Shown here in pieces: positions 21,091 through 31,799 of a stretch of DNA of 64,000 bases (position 1 is the first letter of the stretch; each line of letters begins with the position of its first letter). The DNA is from Paraescarpia echinospica (taxonomy: Eukaryota; Annelida; Polychaeta; Sabellida; Siboglinidae). Under the pieces are notes generated by a model. It made no database searches and was not told the DNA's origin. It saw only the letters and a program-made list of their open reading frames with translations. The position numbers and the translations under genes were made by a program. Where the stretch lies: NCBI GenBank assembly GCA_020002185.1, contig CM034534.1, positions 12,887,810 through 12,951,809 on the forward strand. Direction: 5' to 3'.

Positions 21091-23740
21091 CTAATTACTC
21101 GCTAGAACGGACAGGGATAGGGAGAGAAATAGGGGAGTGTTGGGAAGGAGGGAGAGGGTGGGTAACTATAATATTGAATGATAATGTGCGACGTTTATGG
21201 ACCGGCGTTTTTTCGCGGTGCATTATTCGAAACCTGTCGCAAATTCGCCGCCGGTAACATCACGATCTCAACAGACTACACCGTTACGAGCCACGAGGCC
21301 AAATCCATCGCGAACACATCCGCTGTTGCTGCCACGATCGCTAGAGACGATATACTATATCTTCACCGTCCGGCCGGTATCCAGTACTGGCAATTGCTCC
21401 GCTCCGTTAGTCCTATCCATGTCCAGTCTACATCTTCGTGGGATCACCATGATACGTCATGGTGATCCCGGTGTCAGAACCCGGTATATGTTCAGTGTTG
21501 TTTAGTTTTTTGACGAGACAATTGTCTACGGGGGACCGTGGTAATTGTCGGATGAGAGCCAGGCCCTATCGGCTGAATCGTCCCCTAAAAAGGGCGTGCG
21601 GTCGATTGGTTTCGCTTGTTGTCTATCCACTCTGAATTGCTCAAATAAAAAGGACAATGCGTTGCCATGGTGACTTCGTGAAGAAACAGTCTTACATTTT
21701 TAATTCAATAAAATTGTAACAAACCTTTGCATCTCCGTCAGTTTTGCATGTATCGGGCTAACATTTTGCATGTGATCTAGCGGGCCCATTGAGATGGTTT
21801 GTAGTTTTAGACATTTTCGAAATTCGTCCGGCGGAGTGGAGAACTTGGGGGATGAATATTTCAAAAGTCTACATGTTGTACGTTCTAGCCGCAGAATTTA
21901 ATATTTTTCTATATCACCTTAAATATAATTATGCCATGTACAAATATGTCGCCGGATGTATGCAAAAAAATTTGAATAGTTTTTTAAAGTTATTGACGTT
22001 TGAAAATCTTCAGCGCTTAACACACACCAGGTCTACCTATCGCTGGTCAGGTCCGCACGCTTACAAGTAGCGCCCTCATTTGCATCTCATATATTTCCTA
22101 CAGATGGAGCTATGTGTCATTTAGCGTTGACATTATCGCTCGTGAAGTTAATATATTATAAAAAGTGAGTGTCAAAAGTTATATTGGATTACTAAAAATA
22201 CAATATCTACTATATTATAAAACAGTCCGTTCTCTGTTTGTTTGTGCACCCACATCTCCGATAGGTTTGCATATATCAGGCTGAAATTTCAACCCGGCAT
22301 CCGCCCTCTGCCTATTTCTGGTTACGCCAGTTAGACTGGTGAGCACGTGCGATTTCTAGCAAAAGGTTGTCCTAACTACTAGGCAAATGACCAGTTACAA
22401 TTTATTAATGCGGGTTGGCTGGAAAGATTTTGGATGGGTTGGTGGTGTCTGGTATATATGACTGGCTTTTTCCCCGGGTAACGCCGGGTAATTGAAGATC
22501 GTTCGCGAGGTGGCGCCTCTGCAAAATAACGCTGTTTTGAATAGTGCAGCTTAGCAATACTTTTATACGAAAGCAACGTTTGGAACACATCCGTGCAATG
22601 GCGCATCTAAACAGCGACTCGTTTCCGGTGCCAAGCTCCTTCCAACTTCACAACACTCTGCGACTGACCTCGCGACCGGAAGAGCTGAGAACCAGAACTT
22701 CATTACCATTCCGCTCTCGGCTGTCGGATCATGACATCAGCAGCTGATGTTGTGGGGTAGTACATATTTGGTGATATGAGCTGTATCACGGACTGTGGAG
22801 TCAAACGACAAATCTTATTTATTATGGTGTATTCTCACAAAATTATACTCACCCAACGGTGATGTCGGAAATTAGACAACAGACCAAGACGAATTAAGAC
22901 CGCACAGGGTGCAAATAATATCGCCCGGTGTAGATCAACACGGACTACGGCGATCACAAGCGTCAGGCCGAGACGACACTCGGTGATAATTCCTCATGTT
23001 GACCGGTACAAGCCGTCGACTGTCGGGTACAAAAAAGCAGTTAGTTAGGTGGTCACACGTGTCATGTGATTAATGTTATAACGCCACACCTGGTACGGTG
23101 GCAACCTGATATCCTCTTTTGTCTGTCTTACCTATCAAGCCACTTAGAATGTGATGTTGCTACTCCAGAACATGCTGTAATTTCATATATATTTGTTAAC
23201 TGGACTACGTTTAGCGTGCCCGGTTAACCGCGGAGAGGCGAAAGAGAAGGCTCGCATGCACAGTCTCTGATGCACATTTGATAGTTGCCTAAAGAAGGCA
23301 AGGTAAGAATATGAGGCACTGTCGCCACTATTGAATGCTTATTATTATATTGAAAACAAACATGTACAGTCTAATGGCAATTACAGGATACGTTTCGCTT
23401 AGATCGTCGATGTCTGTCTAACCGCCGCTGACCTATTTTTGGATCTTCACAGACTTAACATCTCATAGCTACTGACTCATTTCATTCCACAATTAGGTCC
23501 ACATTGAAGGCAATTTCCTTCATCTTATTAGAAGTGATTAAAGTGAACATTTACATCTATTATAACTTAAATATTCTTATTCTGAAACACCACCTTATGT
23601 TTTAATACTGGTTAATAAATATTACTTAAAATAATACTCAAATACGTCTGATGTAAACGGAGTCACTAGTGATTCGAAGAAAGCTAAATAAAATTGATGT
23701 CATATTGATGTAAATTCAATTCGGACGATATAGCTTTCTT
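21091..23740. other. No gene recognised
   Basis: Mixed DNA with CpG-containing patches (21180-21620, 22490-22740) and AT-rich ones. The words 'ctccgtcagttttgcatgta' (21732) and 'ctccgataggtttgcatata' (22255) are diverged copies of one short repeat. Frames at 21178-21505 are open but show no family signature. The 22560-22740 frame (R-P-E-E-L-R-T-R-T-S) recalls decayed LINE C-terminal sequence but cannot be assigned. Confidence 0.4.
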
Positions 23741-23742
23741 CT

Positions 23743-23810
<68 letters not shown>
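23743..23810. repeat. (TA)n(GA)n compound microsatellite
   Basis: About 16 TA units followed by about 19 GA units. It directly adjoins the 3' end of the LINE at 23813-26800 (minus strand), so it may have grown from the LINE tail. Confidence 0.95.
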
Positions 23811-23812
<2 letters not shown>

Positions 23813-23883
23813 ACGACTACTGGAAGGGCACCATCTCTTTCAGAGGATAGCGCAAGTCTTGCGCTATCCTTTCCAGTAGTCGT
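23813..23883. other. Nested perfect inverted repeat (hairpin) at LINE 3' end
   Basis: Outer arms ACGACTACTGGAA (23813-23825) and TTCCAGTAGTCGT (23871-23883). Inner arms GGATAGCGCAAG (23845-23856) and its complement (ending 23869). The arms flank a short single-stranded segment. It lies just beyond the LINE coding end (W-R-D-E-L-D-D-Y-W-K). Confidence 0.85.
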
Positions 23884-24599
23884 CTAGTTCGTCTCTCCAG
23901 CGTCTCGCCGGTCTTCCTCTATATTGTTTCTCTTCGTAAGGTCTCCAGGTTGTGATACGCTATGTGCATCGTTTATTTCGCAATTCTGCTAAAGTGCCAT
24001 GCCTAGGTCCACTTCTGTCTTCAGATTTGTACTATCACGTCTATGACCGTTGTCTTCTCTTTTACAAAGAAGATGTTTGTTTTTGTCTCCCGATATGTGA
24101 TGTTTAACATACTTCTTTCCATCTTTGTTTGTGCGGCTGCTAGATTGTTCTTTGCCTGGATGGTGAGTGCCTATGTTTCCGCGCCGTATGTCATCGCTGG
24201 AAGTTGTAGACGTGTCTCTTCAAGCAGGTTTCAACGTTATTCATGAAGATGTAGCTGTGTTTGGCGAATGCTGTCCAGCCGGCGGTGTTTTTTCTTTGAA
24301 CCTCATTGTCTTGGCTTTTTATTCTGATACTCTATCGCTATCCCAGACAGACGTAGCTTTCAACGTTCTCTATCTGCGTGATGTTGGTATACATTGGTGT
24401 GTCATTTTCTAGCATCACTGTTGTCTTCGAAATGTTCATCTTCAGACCTTGCTTTTCACATTCATAACTTAGCTCCTGCAGCATGTTTTGTAGTTCTTGC
24501 GGTGTAGTAGCGCACATGAGTAAGTCGTCGGCGAAGCGAAGATGACTGAGATATTCTCAATCTATCCTCAAGCCTCTGGTTTCCTAGGTCAGTTTTCGG

Positions 24600-24872
24600 A
24601 ATATTTAACAAGATTTAACAAGATTGCCATCCAGAGAATTAACTCTAGATGGCAGGTGGACAAGGAAGCCCTTTGGCTTATCGAGAGTCCAACCCTTTTA
24701 TTTACATATATCAAGCCCTTCTGAGGTATGTGTCGATTTTATTTTTAAACATATTCACATTACTAGCACCCACACAATCAGGAGATAATCTGTTCCATTC
24801 ATTCACAGTCCTTTGTGAAAATGAGAACTTTCTTACGTCTAATCTACACTGCTCCTTTACTAATGTAATATG
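24600..24872 (-). mobile_element. CR1-like LINE 3' tail inserted in the RTE-like LINE
   Basis: Starts 'tatttaacaagatttaacaa', then 'gattgccatccagagaatta' as in 19709-19790 and 61419-61487. It continues to 'cttacgtctaatctacactg', matching the reverse complement of 57330-57610. About 270 bp of 3' sequence only. The host LINE resumes at 'atatgctttcgagtgttgtc'. Confidence 0.8.
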
Positions 24873-26934
24873 CTTTCGAGTGTTGTCGTAAACAGCTTGG
24901 ACGATATGGTGTGACCCTGTTGTATTCCTGTCTTGATGTTGATCTTGTTGCTCGTTTTATGTAGTTGGACTGCCACCGAGCTGTTGGAGTAGATGGTTTT
25001 CAGGAGTAAACGTTTTCTATCCCATGTTCCTGAAGGGAGGTCAGTATTGCTTGAGTTTCCACCGAGTCGAAAGCCTTCTCGTAGTCGACGAAAGCGATGC
25101 GGAGCGGGATACTATATTCTCGGCACTTCTCTTTCACGTGGTTTACGACGTGTATGTATCTGTCGTTGAGTACCTGCTTTTGAATCCTATCTTTGTGAGT
25201 AATTTGTACATATTTTATAACATATATATATATATATATATATCGGTCTGTAGTTCTTTAAGTCTTTCTTATTTCACTTCTTGAAGATTATCACCATTTT
25301 TGCGTTCTTCCATGCGGTGGGTATTCGTCTTTCTGATAAGCATTTAGTATACAGCTTAGCCGGTGTCTTCAAGATGGTATCTTCTCATGCTTTTAATGTT
25401 TCAGTGTTTACGTGGTCGTTGTCTGATGTCGTCCCTTTCTTCATATCTCTTAGCGGTTTCTACCTCCCATGGTGTTATCTCTGGTACCTCTTTCGGATCG
25501 GTGAGAATAATGGTACTCTGTTCACTGTCGTATAGCTCGGTATAAAATTTCTCTATTCGTTCCGTGATCATATAATGATTTTGTATTGTTCTGTCTGTCT
25601 AGGCCTAGTGCCTGTGTTCTAATTACTTTCTTCAGGCTCTTTGATGCAGTAATCTTTATCGTATGATCTCTTGTTTGTATTTCCTGATGTCCTCCTTCGC
25701 TTTCTTTTTGATGGTCTTGCATATTTCTGCGTACTCTATTTGTTTTTACGGTCGCCGTTATCCACCATTTCTCATCGTTTCGTCACCAGTGATCGTGTCG
25801 GTGACGATATTCTTGTCTTTACATGCACATTGATTGCCTTGGCTACACTTAGTTGGATCATCTCAGTAATGCTTTCGCTTATGGTGTCGATGACGTCTAG
25901 TTCTTGTAGTGTCTCGAATCAATTTCGCAGTGCGTGTTGGGATTCGATATGTTTTGTTCCTATTTGTGTGGTATCTACATTTGGTTGTCTCTCGTTTATC
26001 AACTTATTCCTTTCAACCTTGACGTCCAGTTTGATGTTGCTCATTACCATTCTGTGGTCACTTCCGATGTTGACTTGGTTGATGACAGTTACGTCAGTGA
26101 CCATCTCTGGCCTGTTTGTTAGGATGTAGTCGTTTCGTTCTTCGTTTCTCCATTTGAGCTTTTCCATGTCCATCTCCTCCCTGGTTCATTCTGAAACATG
26201 CTATTTATGATTGTGTATTTTCTTGATGTTGCCCATTCTACCAAGGTGTCGCCTCTTTCGTTTCTCACACCTAGGCCAAATTTCCCTGATGCCGTTTCCG
26301 AAATGTTTGTTCGTTTCCCTACTTGCATCATTAAAGTCTCCCATCTCTATCGTGTAGTGGGTTGGCTTTTCTAAGGTATCATCCACGACGTTGTAGAAGT
26401 TGTTTGTGTCTTCTTCTGAGTATGATGTTGTTGGTGCATATACTTATACTATCTTCAGTTTGTAGTCCTTCGTTATGCACAGAACATGTTCTGCTACTCT
26501 GGGGCTGATGCTGTTAACGTTAACCCTCACTATATTGTCTTTCCATTTCTTGTTTATGAGAAGAAAGCCTGCTTGGCCGTTGTTCGCCGTAGAATGGTAT
26601 AGTAGGTGGTCACTTTGTAAGGTAGTAAAGCATTCGTCTCTTCTTCTAACTTCTCCGATCCCGATCACATCCCATACCAACCTGGTTTCCCTAAGTTCTT
26701 CCCCAGTTCTTATATATGTTCATGTTTTTGTAGTGTTCTTACGTTATATGTTGCTATCTTCAGTCTATTTATTTTCTCTCGTTGGTTCTTCTTGACCCAG
26801 AGATTCTTAGCACCCCTGCACGTAGCCCTAGTTGACACGAACCGCCTCCTTGGTCATATACATATTTTGATGCTGCTGAGGATAGAGGGTCTTGCCTTCA
26901 TGGTACTTTGCATGCTGGTATTGTTGACCTTCCC

Positions 26935-27085
26935 TTCCACGCCGGCCGGTGTGGATTGGAAGGGGGCGACGTAGGGTGAACGAAATTGCCCAAGTTTTGA
27001 CACGGCGGCCGAACCAGTACCGAACCACCGCCCAGCCGGCGCCGGGATTCGAACCCCGGGCCATCCGGCCCACAGTTGAAAGATC
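26935..27085 (-). repeat. SINE-like block with RNA pol III B-box
   Basis: The minus strand carries CCCGGGGTTCGAATCCCGGC (B-box consensus GGTTCGANTCC) at about 27040-27060, followed by CTGGGCGGTGGTTCGG. No clear A-box or full cloverleaf is present, so this is not a tRNA gene. It adjoins the 5' side of the RTE-like LINE. Confidence 0.5.
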
Positions 27086-27139
27086 AAGGAGGATGCAGTT
27101 GAAAATTTATGTTTGTATCTGTATGTCTATCTGAAAGTT

Positions 27140-27690
27140 TTGTGTCTGCCTCAAGAGGGGTGGTGTTGGATGTCTCAAGGAGCAGTGCAGTTGGAGGTTT
27201 TTGTTTTTAGGGAGTTTGCAATCGCACGCTACAAGCGCGAAGTAGATTGTAAACATGCATGCACCTGTTTTCGTTTGTAATCTAAGATGGTGCATTGTAG
27301 GTAACTGATCTGGAAAAAAGCAAGACGAAACAGGAGATAAATTAGTACGATTTGACACTTAGCCTACACGGCTGGTAACCAAAGTTGCAAAAAAAATTGG
27401 AGTAAGGAGAATGAAACAGTGTTAACTTCTCCAGTTCATACTACAGGAAGCAACGTCTAGTAGTGTCATGACAAACATTGATCGAGCTGGGCTGCAGCAT
27501 TTCCAGCATTTTGATAACGGTCTTACGAAAATAAATGTCCAGCGACAATTCGAGCGACAATTATATTCCGAATGAGGTGAATACGAGGAGCAGAAATATG
27601 GGATAGGAAGGGAAGTTTCTATTATATGCGCTAACTTTGGGATCAGACTGGCAGTATCACATCCCTGATGCCGAGGTCCAGTCACCTCTT
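27140..27690. other. Unassigned DNA
   Basis: 27140-27215 holds reverse-orientation words of the 'ctccaattgcacc/gaggc' minisatellite (cctcaagaggggtgg, gtgcagttggaggttttt). The rest has no recognised gene. Confidence 0.4.
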
Positions 27691-27694
27691 TCTA

Positions 27695-28012
27695 TGTAAA
27701 GGTAAGTTTTCATATAGCGCAGAATCCAGTCCATAGGACAGCTCAAAGCGCTTTACATTTTACTCCCTGTCAGACCTGTGCAATCGAACCAACCATCACG
27801 TATGAAACACTCAGCCGCGCTGCCATTACAGCGCTAAAACTATTCCTACACAAATATCCACCATTGCCTACAGCCAAGTACTCATTCATACAGCTGAGTG
27901 AACTAGAGCAAAGTAGAGTGAATGAACTGGTCCAAGGTTCGACACGGCAGCACATGATTCGTACCCGGGTTCTCTCGATTGAGATTCCGATGCTCTAGCC
28001 CAGCGGTATTTT
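27695..28012 (-). mobile_element. tRNA-derived SINE
   Basis: Minus strand: CCGCTGGGCTAGAGCATCGG gives an A-box-like TGGGCTAGAGCATCGG, and about 30 bp further CCCGGGTACGAATCATG gives a B-box-like GGGTACGAATC. The body then runs to a 3' part containing 'gtaaagcgctttgagctgtc' and 'actggattctgcgc' (read on minus). The same 'gcgcttta' word occurs near 10085, suggesting a dispersed family. Spacing and order of the boxes fit a tRNA-derived pol III promoter. Confidence 0.65.
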
Positions 28013-28199
28013 ACATTTTTGGCTCTGTTACGCCTTGAGCGAGCCAACAAAACCATAATTACCCCTCTATTTTAAAATACCAAACTCGAGAAAAAGGAAT
28101 TTTGAAAGAAAATTTAGTCGCGATTAATAAAATACAACATTACGTAGCTACACATTAGCTTCCAAACCTTTCATGTACAATCAAACGTATGGCAAGCAA

Positions 28200-29050
28200 T
28201 TCTTATCACATAAAGTATCTGTTTAATATTGAAGTCTTCTTTATAAGCTTTGAGATGCGACGCTTTGTCACAGCTAGAGCAAAAGTCAGGTCACTAGAAA
28301 AATCCAGTATGACTTGAATCTTTGTTTTAATGTTGAACCTTGTAGAAATGCCAGTTCTCCACAGCAATATATTGGGATGAGGAAAGTTAGAGCTACACCT
28401 GTATGTCAAAACGAATTGGGTATTTTCCACCAGCATTTTGTTAAAAAGTTACCAGGTCAGAATCCTGAAGGTCTTCCTTCAATATTCTATCTTCTAGCGG
28501 GCCAAGGAATTCGTCTTTCGTCTTTGACGAATCCTTCATCCACAAAAAAGTATCAATAGCCATGCACCTGGGAAATACTGAAGGATGGACTCTTCCATGA
28601 AAGGTTTGTGAATAGTGAGGCGTGACATCTGCAGTTTACAGATAAGATAGCCGTGTTTTTACAGAGTCGACTTTTAGGTACAAGCCATTGTACACAATGG
28701 AAAACATCTGATAATTCATGCAAACGAAGCCCGAAGCATCGATGAGTTTGCTAACACGTCTGCAACTAAAACGGCCTGATCCAAAAGTGACCTTGCTCAT
28801 GTCAGGTATCCAGTTTTCATGGTTATGGCGTAACGTGATATGATCTGTCTCCCTTGTTCTTCGCCAAGGACGAGCTTCGATGCTTCAAACAGACATGGCT
28901 TGATGAGGTCCTCTCTGATTGTTAGAGACTTTTTGCTTTCATGATGTGACATTCTTATCTTCTGATATGTCTTCTTCTTCTTCCGATACATGCCTAGCCT
29001 CAACATGTTGAGGATACAGGCGGTACGTGGCAGGCGAACAGGATATTTTT
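28200..29050 (-). pseudogene. hAT-like (ZBED5/GTF2IRD2-type) transposase remnant
   Basis: Minus-strand pieces in order: SHHESKKSLTIREDLIKPC with K-L-V-L-G-E-E (28950-28820), R-I-L-K-E-D-L-Q-D-S-D-L near 28470, and TKIQVILDFSSDLTFALAVT plus K-R-R-I-S-K-L-I-K-K near 28320-28230. This order is like ZBED5-family hAT transposases, ending in the dimerisation domain. Frames change at least twice and no BED finger is seen. Assignment rests on short motifs. Confidence 0.45.
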
Positions 29051-29545
29051 TTGTTTTTTTTTGTTTTTAGATTGCAATATATATATGTATGTCTTTCCAC
29101 AAAACAAATCAAACCAATCGTCAATGTTGCATGCTACAAGAGCGTAGTCGTGGTGATTAATTGCTGAAAATCCAAACCTTTAATAGCTGGTTTTCCCCCC
29201 GAAAATGCCCGAATTAGCCCCATGGTGGTAATTTCCCCCAGGTTAAATACCGCTGATTTAGCCACTGCGTCCATTCATTTCCTTGGACTAGCCTCTCGTC
29301 TACCAATTGGCGATGCATTTCAGAATTAACACAAAGGTAATTAATTAAGGCTATTTTATTTTAAGTAGATACCCTATATGTTTTCTACCTGTCGGAGAAA
29401 GGTGGAAATGTTGGGCGAATCGAATGATGAACCACTTTCTAATGGGCGCCACTGTGAACGAGTTTAGGATCAGAATGCCTTAATGGTGACAACTGATGCC
29501 CTTGGCACCAAATGTCAGTGTAAGCTATTTATATTTTAATTTCAG
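29051..29545. other. Upstream region of the GT31 gene
   Basis: AT-rich. An intron or promoter is implied because ATTTTAATTTCAG precedes the ATG at 29546. No TATA box or 5' exon could be fixed. Confidence 0.4.
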
Positions 29546-30121
29546 ATGTCCTCGAGCGGCGTAGAGATGCCGACGTGCTTGTACTGGTTCGTCAAGCGAC
29601 GATTCCTGCTGGTTCAGCTGACGGTAGTGACGGTATGCCTGTACGTCGCGTTGGACACGGTGTTGACGCTGACGCAACTAACCAAACCACCAGTGCCAAT
29701 CATGCGGAAGAGACCGGCCGCCACCGACATGGTGGCTAGCGTTAGTCAGATGCCGCAGTCTGAAGATAACGTCAACTTGATGCTGTCGCTCAACGTCAAA
29801 GGCATCATGAGGTTTCTAGACGTGCACACGGACATCGTCGATGCGCAGACGTTGACATCAGATCCGCCCCCGCCGGATGTTGATATCTTGCAGCACGACC
29901 CGAGGCGCTGCGAGAAGGCGCCTGTTGTAACGTGGCTGATCTGTGTGCACAGTAACGCCAGGGACGGCAATAAGCGAGAGCTATTGCGGACGACGTGGGC
30001 CAGCGACATGATGTTTGAGCAACAAGACACTCGCGTGGTATTCTTCGTGGGGCTCGCACCGGACGGCGCCGTGCGCAAGTGGATGGAGAAAGAAGTGAGA
30101 TTGTTTGGCGACATCGTGCAG
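29546..30121 (+). CDS. GT31 glycosyltransferase (beta-1,3-galactosyltransferase-like), exon 1
   Basis: 192 codons from ATG 29546 to CAG|GTTCGT. Residues about 21-43 (F-L-L-V-Q-L-T-V-V-T-V-C-L-Y-V-A-L...) form one hydrophobic segment after a short basic tail: a type II Golgi membrane anchor. A variable stem follows. From about residue 130 come TWLICVHSNARDGNKRELLR, T-T-W-A and R-V-V-F-F-V-G: the R-x-x-x-R-x-T-W and F-x-x-G motifs that begin the GT31 catalytic domain. The exon ends G-D-I-V-Q, joined in frame to G-N-F in exon 2. An AG acceptor abuts the ATG, so a 5' non-coding exon may exist. GC content is well above the flanks, consistent with active coding. Confidence 0.88.
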
Positions 30122-30247
30122 GTTCGTAACCACACGTTGGACAGTTATTAATGTCGTCCAGCAGCAATGTTTTATTAGTCAGTTACAAAGAAATACATGT
30201 TTTAGTAATGGAGTTTAAATGGTGCATCCGTGGGTGGTCGCGAGTGT

Positions 30248-30250
30248 GTA

Positions 30251-30294
<44 letters not shown>

Positions 30295-30426
30295 TGTGTT
30301 TGTGAGTGTGCGTGCGTGCGTGCGTGCGTGTGTGTGTGTGTGTTTGAGAGTGTGTAGAGGAAGAACGAGTCGCTCGGCGAGTAAAAGAGGGAGGGAGGGA
30401 GGGAGGGAGGGAGGAAGGGAGGGAAT
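30248..30426. repeat. (GT)n and (GGGA)n microsatellites in the GT31 intron
   Basis: (TG)n with CG/TT variants at 30248-30355 and GGGA repeats at 30387-30424. They cause long Cys/Val and Pro/Ser frames that are not genes. Confidence 0.95.
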
Positions 30427-30720
30427 GTGGCTGTGGAGATAACGGGAGGGGGCTAGACAGGGAAGTAGATGGTATGAGGGCAGGGATGAATGCACGTTAA
30501 ACATGACATCGCTATTTGAACTATCCGTGCTGCTGCCACGATTCAAAGGTACATAGCCATGTGTGCGTGTTTGGTTTGTGTCCACACAAGTACATCACTC
30601 CAATGACAATGCGTTAAACATGTGAATAACCATAACTACAACGAAGTGGTACTATCATTTATGCAGGTAGATCTAACACATTGACTCATTTTCTCTGACT
30701 ACCTTTGCACCGACTGCTAG

Positions 30721-31431
30721 GGCAACTTCACGGAGGACGGCTACAGCGGACCGATACGTGCACGACTGATGTTGAAATGGGTGAGGACCCACTGCCAGAA
30801 AGCCACCTTCGTCCTGAAGGTAAACGACGACTCCCTTGTCGACATAATCCGCCTGATGGCGCTGGTGTCGCAGAAGCGGACAATGCAGCGAGTGCTGGTC
30901 TGTCCGCTCATCCCCTCACGTGGCCGTCGCATCCAACGCGACCCGCGAAAGTGCCGCAGCAGCAGCAAGTTCTGCGTCAACTACACCGGATTTCCGGGTA
31001 TGACACACTTCCCGCAGCATTGCGACGCTGTCGGATACGTTCTCTCGCAACAGCTAGTCGAGCAAATGTACAAGGCCATCAACTCTACGCCAGGCTTCTG
31101 GCTGGAGGAGATATACATGACGGCTATGCTGACAGCCAATATTGCACAGATACAGTATATCGACCTCGCCGATAGCTACACGACACAAGCGGGTAGGGTC
31201 GTGAAAGATACGTTAGTATTCGGCAAGCGGAAGTACATTATTTCGAGACCCAGTCTAATCGATTTCAGTGTAATATGGAATTGGATGCTTGGAGTTTTAG
31301 AACACTCTGAACTGTTGTTGCTTAGCCACGGCTATATTGCTAAACGACCGGAACTTTCGCGTAAGTTAATTAGCACAACCGTTGCAGCAGTAGGCAAAAC
31401 AGTAAACATCACGAAAACGTCAAGTCGATGA
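30721..31431 (+). CDS. GT31 glycosyltransferase (beta-1,3-galactosyltransferase-like), exon 2
   Basis: Acceptor GACTGCTAG at 30712-30720; 236 codons plus TGA at 31429-31431. It begins G-N-F-T-E, then W-V-R-T-H-C, TFVLKVNDDSLVD (the metal-binding D-x-D motif, here N-D-D), C-V-N-Y-T-G-F-P with Y-V-L-S, and FWLEEIYMTAM in place of the usual E-D-V-Y/F-x-G. Cysteines and order match Galactosyl_T. The enzyme presumably transfers a hexose in beta-1,3 linkage in the Golgi; donor and acceptor cannot be read from sequence. Odd points: Asn at the first D-x-D position side and Glu-Ile for Asp-Val. Total 428 aa, a usual family length. Reading frame intact. Confidence 0.88.
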   Translation, partial: GNFTEDGYSGPIRARLMLKWVRTHCQKATFVLKVNDDSLVDIIRLMALVSQKRTMQRVLVCPLIPSRGRRIQRDPRKCRSSSKFCVNYTGFPGMTHFPQHCDAVGYVLSQQLVEQMYKAINSTPGFWLEEIYMTAMLTANIAQIQYIDLADSYTTQAGRVVKDTLVFGKRKYIISRPSLIDFSVIWNWMLGVLEHSELLLLSHGYIAKRPELSRKLISTTVAAVGKTVNITKTSSR

Positions 31432-31671
31432 GTACCCAGTGACAGTGACAATGAGTTTTATTTCCCTACGACCCCTTGCAGAGTATAAGAAATTTGTTCT
31501 CTACCGTACATTTTAGTAGAACATCTTGTATTCATAAAAACATATAGACTTTCACTTATATTGTATAAAACATATTTACAATGCATGAAACATTCAGTGA
31601 CCTTACTGTATTAAGTATTTTCGATAATTTTGTAATCAGTAGTACAAACCAAATAATGTAAAATAATATAA

Positions 31672-31677
31672 AATAAA
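31672..31677 (+). promoter_or_regulatory. Candidate polyadenylation signal AATAAA for the GT31 gene
   Basis: AATAAA about 240 bp after the stop codon, in AT-rich DNA and before the antisense LINE starting near 31800. The cleavage site itself is not determined. Confidence 0.45.
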
Positions 31678-31799
31678 CCACGTATTATACATGTATTGCA
31701 CAATTTGAACTCATTCACATGTAATTATATGACTGTTAACTATAAGCCAGAATGTTACTTGTACGCAATTCACAGTTTTTTGACAGGAAGTTTGTTAAT

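Larger units (their letters stand above)
23813..26800 (-). mobile_element. RTE-like LINE, nearly full length but decayed (APE endonuclease + RT)
   Basis: Minus strand from about 26790: K-I-A-T-Y-N-V-R-T-L (endonuclease start), VWDVIGIGEVRRRDECFTT, Y-T-I-E-M-GDFND with W-P-R-C-E-K-R, GSDHRMVMSNIKLDVKVER near 26050. These are APE-type endonuclease motifs in order. Then RT, including LRFADDLLM at 24540-24512 and the tail R-G-R-P-A-R-R-W-R-D-E-L near 23900. Many frame breaks. Interrupted at 24600-24872 by a TTTAACAAGA-family LINE tail. The 5' flank 26935-27080 is tRNA/SINE-like. Confidence 0.85.

Noticed and set aside
27035..27065. tRNA gene on the minus strand
   Set aside because: Only a B-box with short GC-rich flanks; no A-box at the right distance and no foldable acceptor stem.
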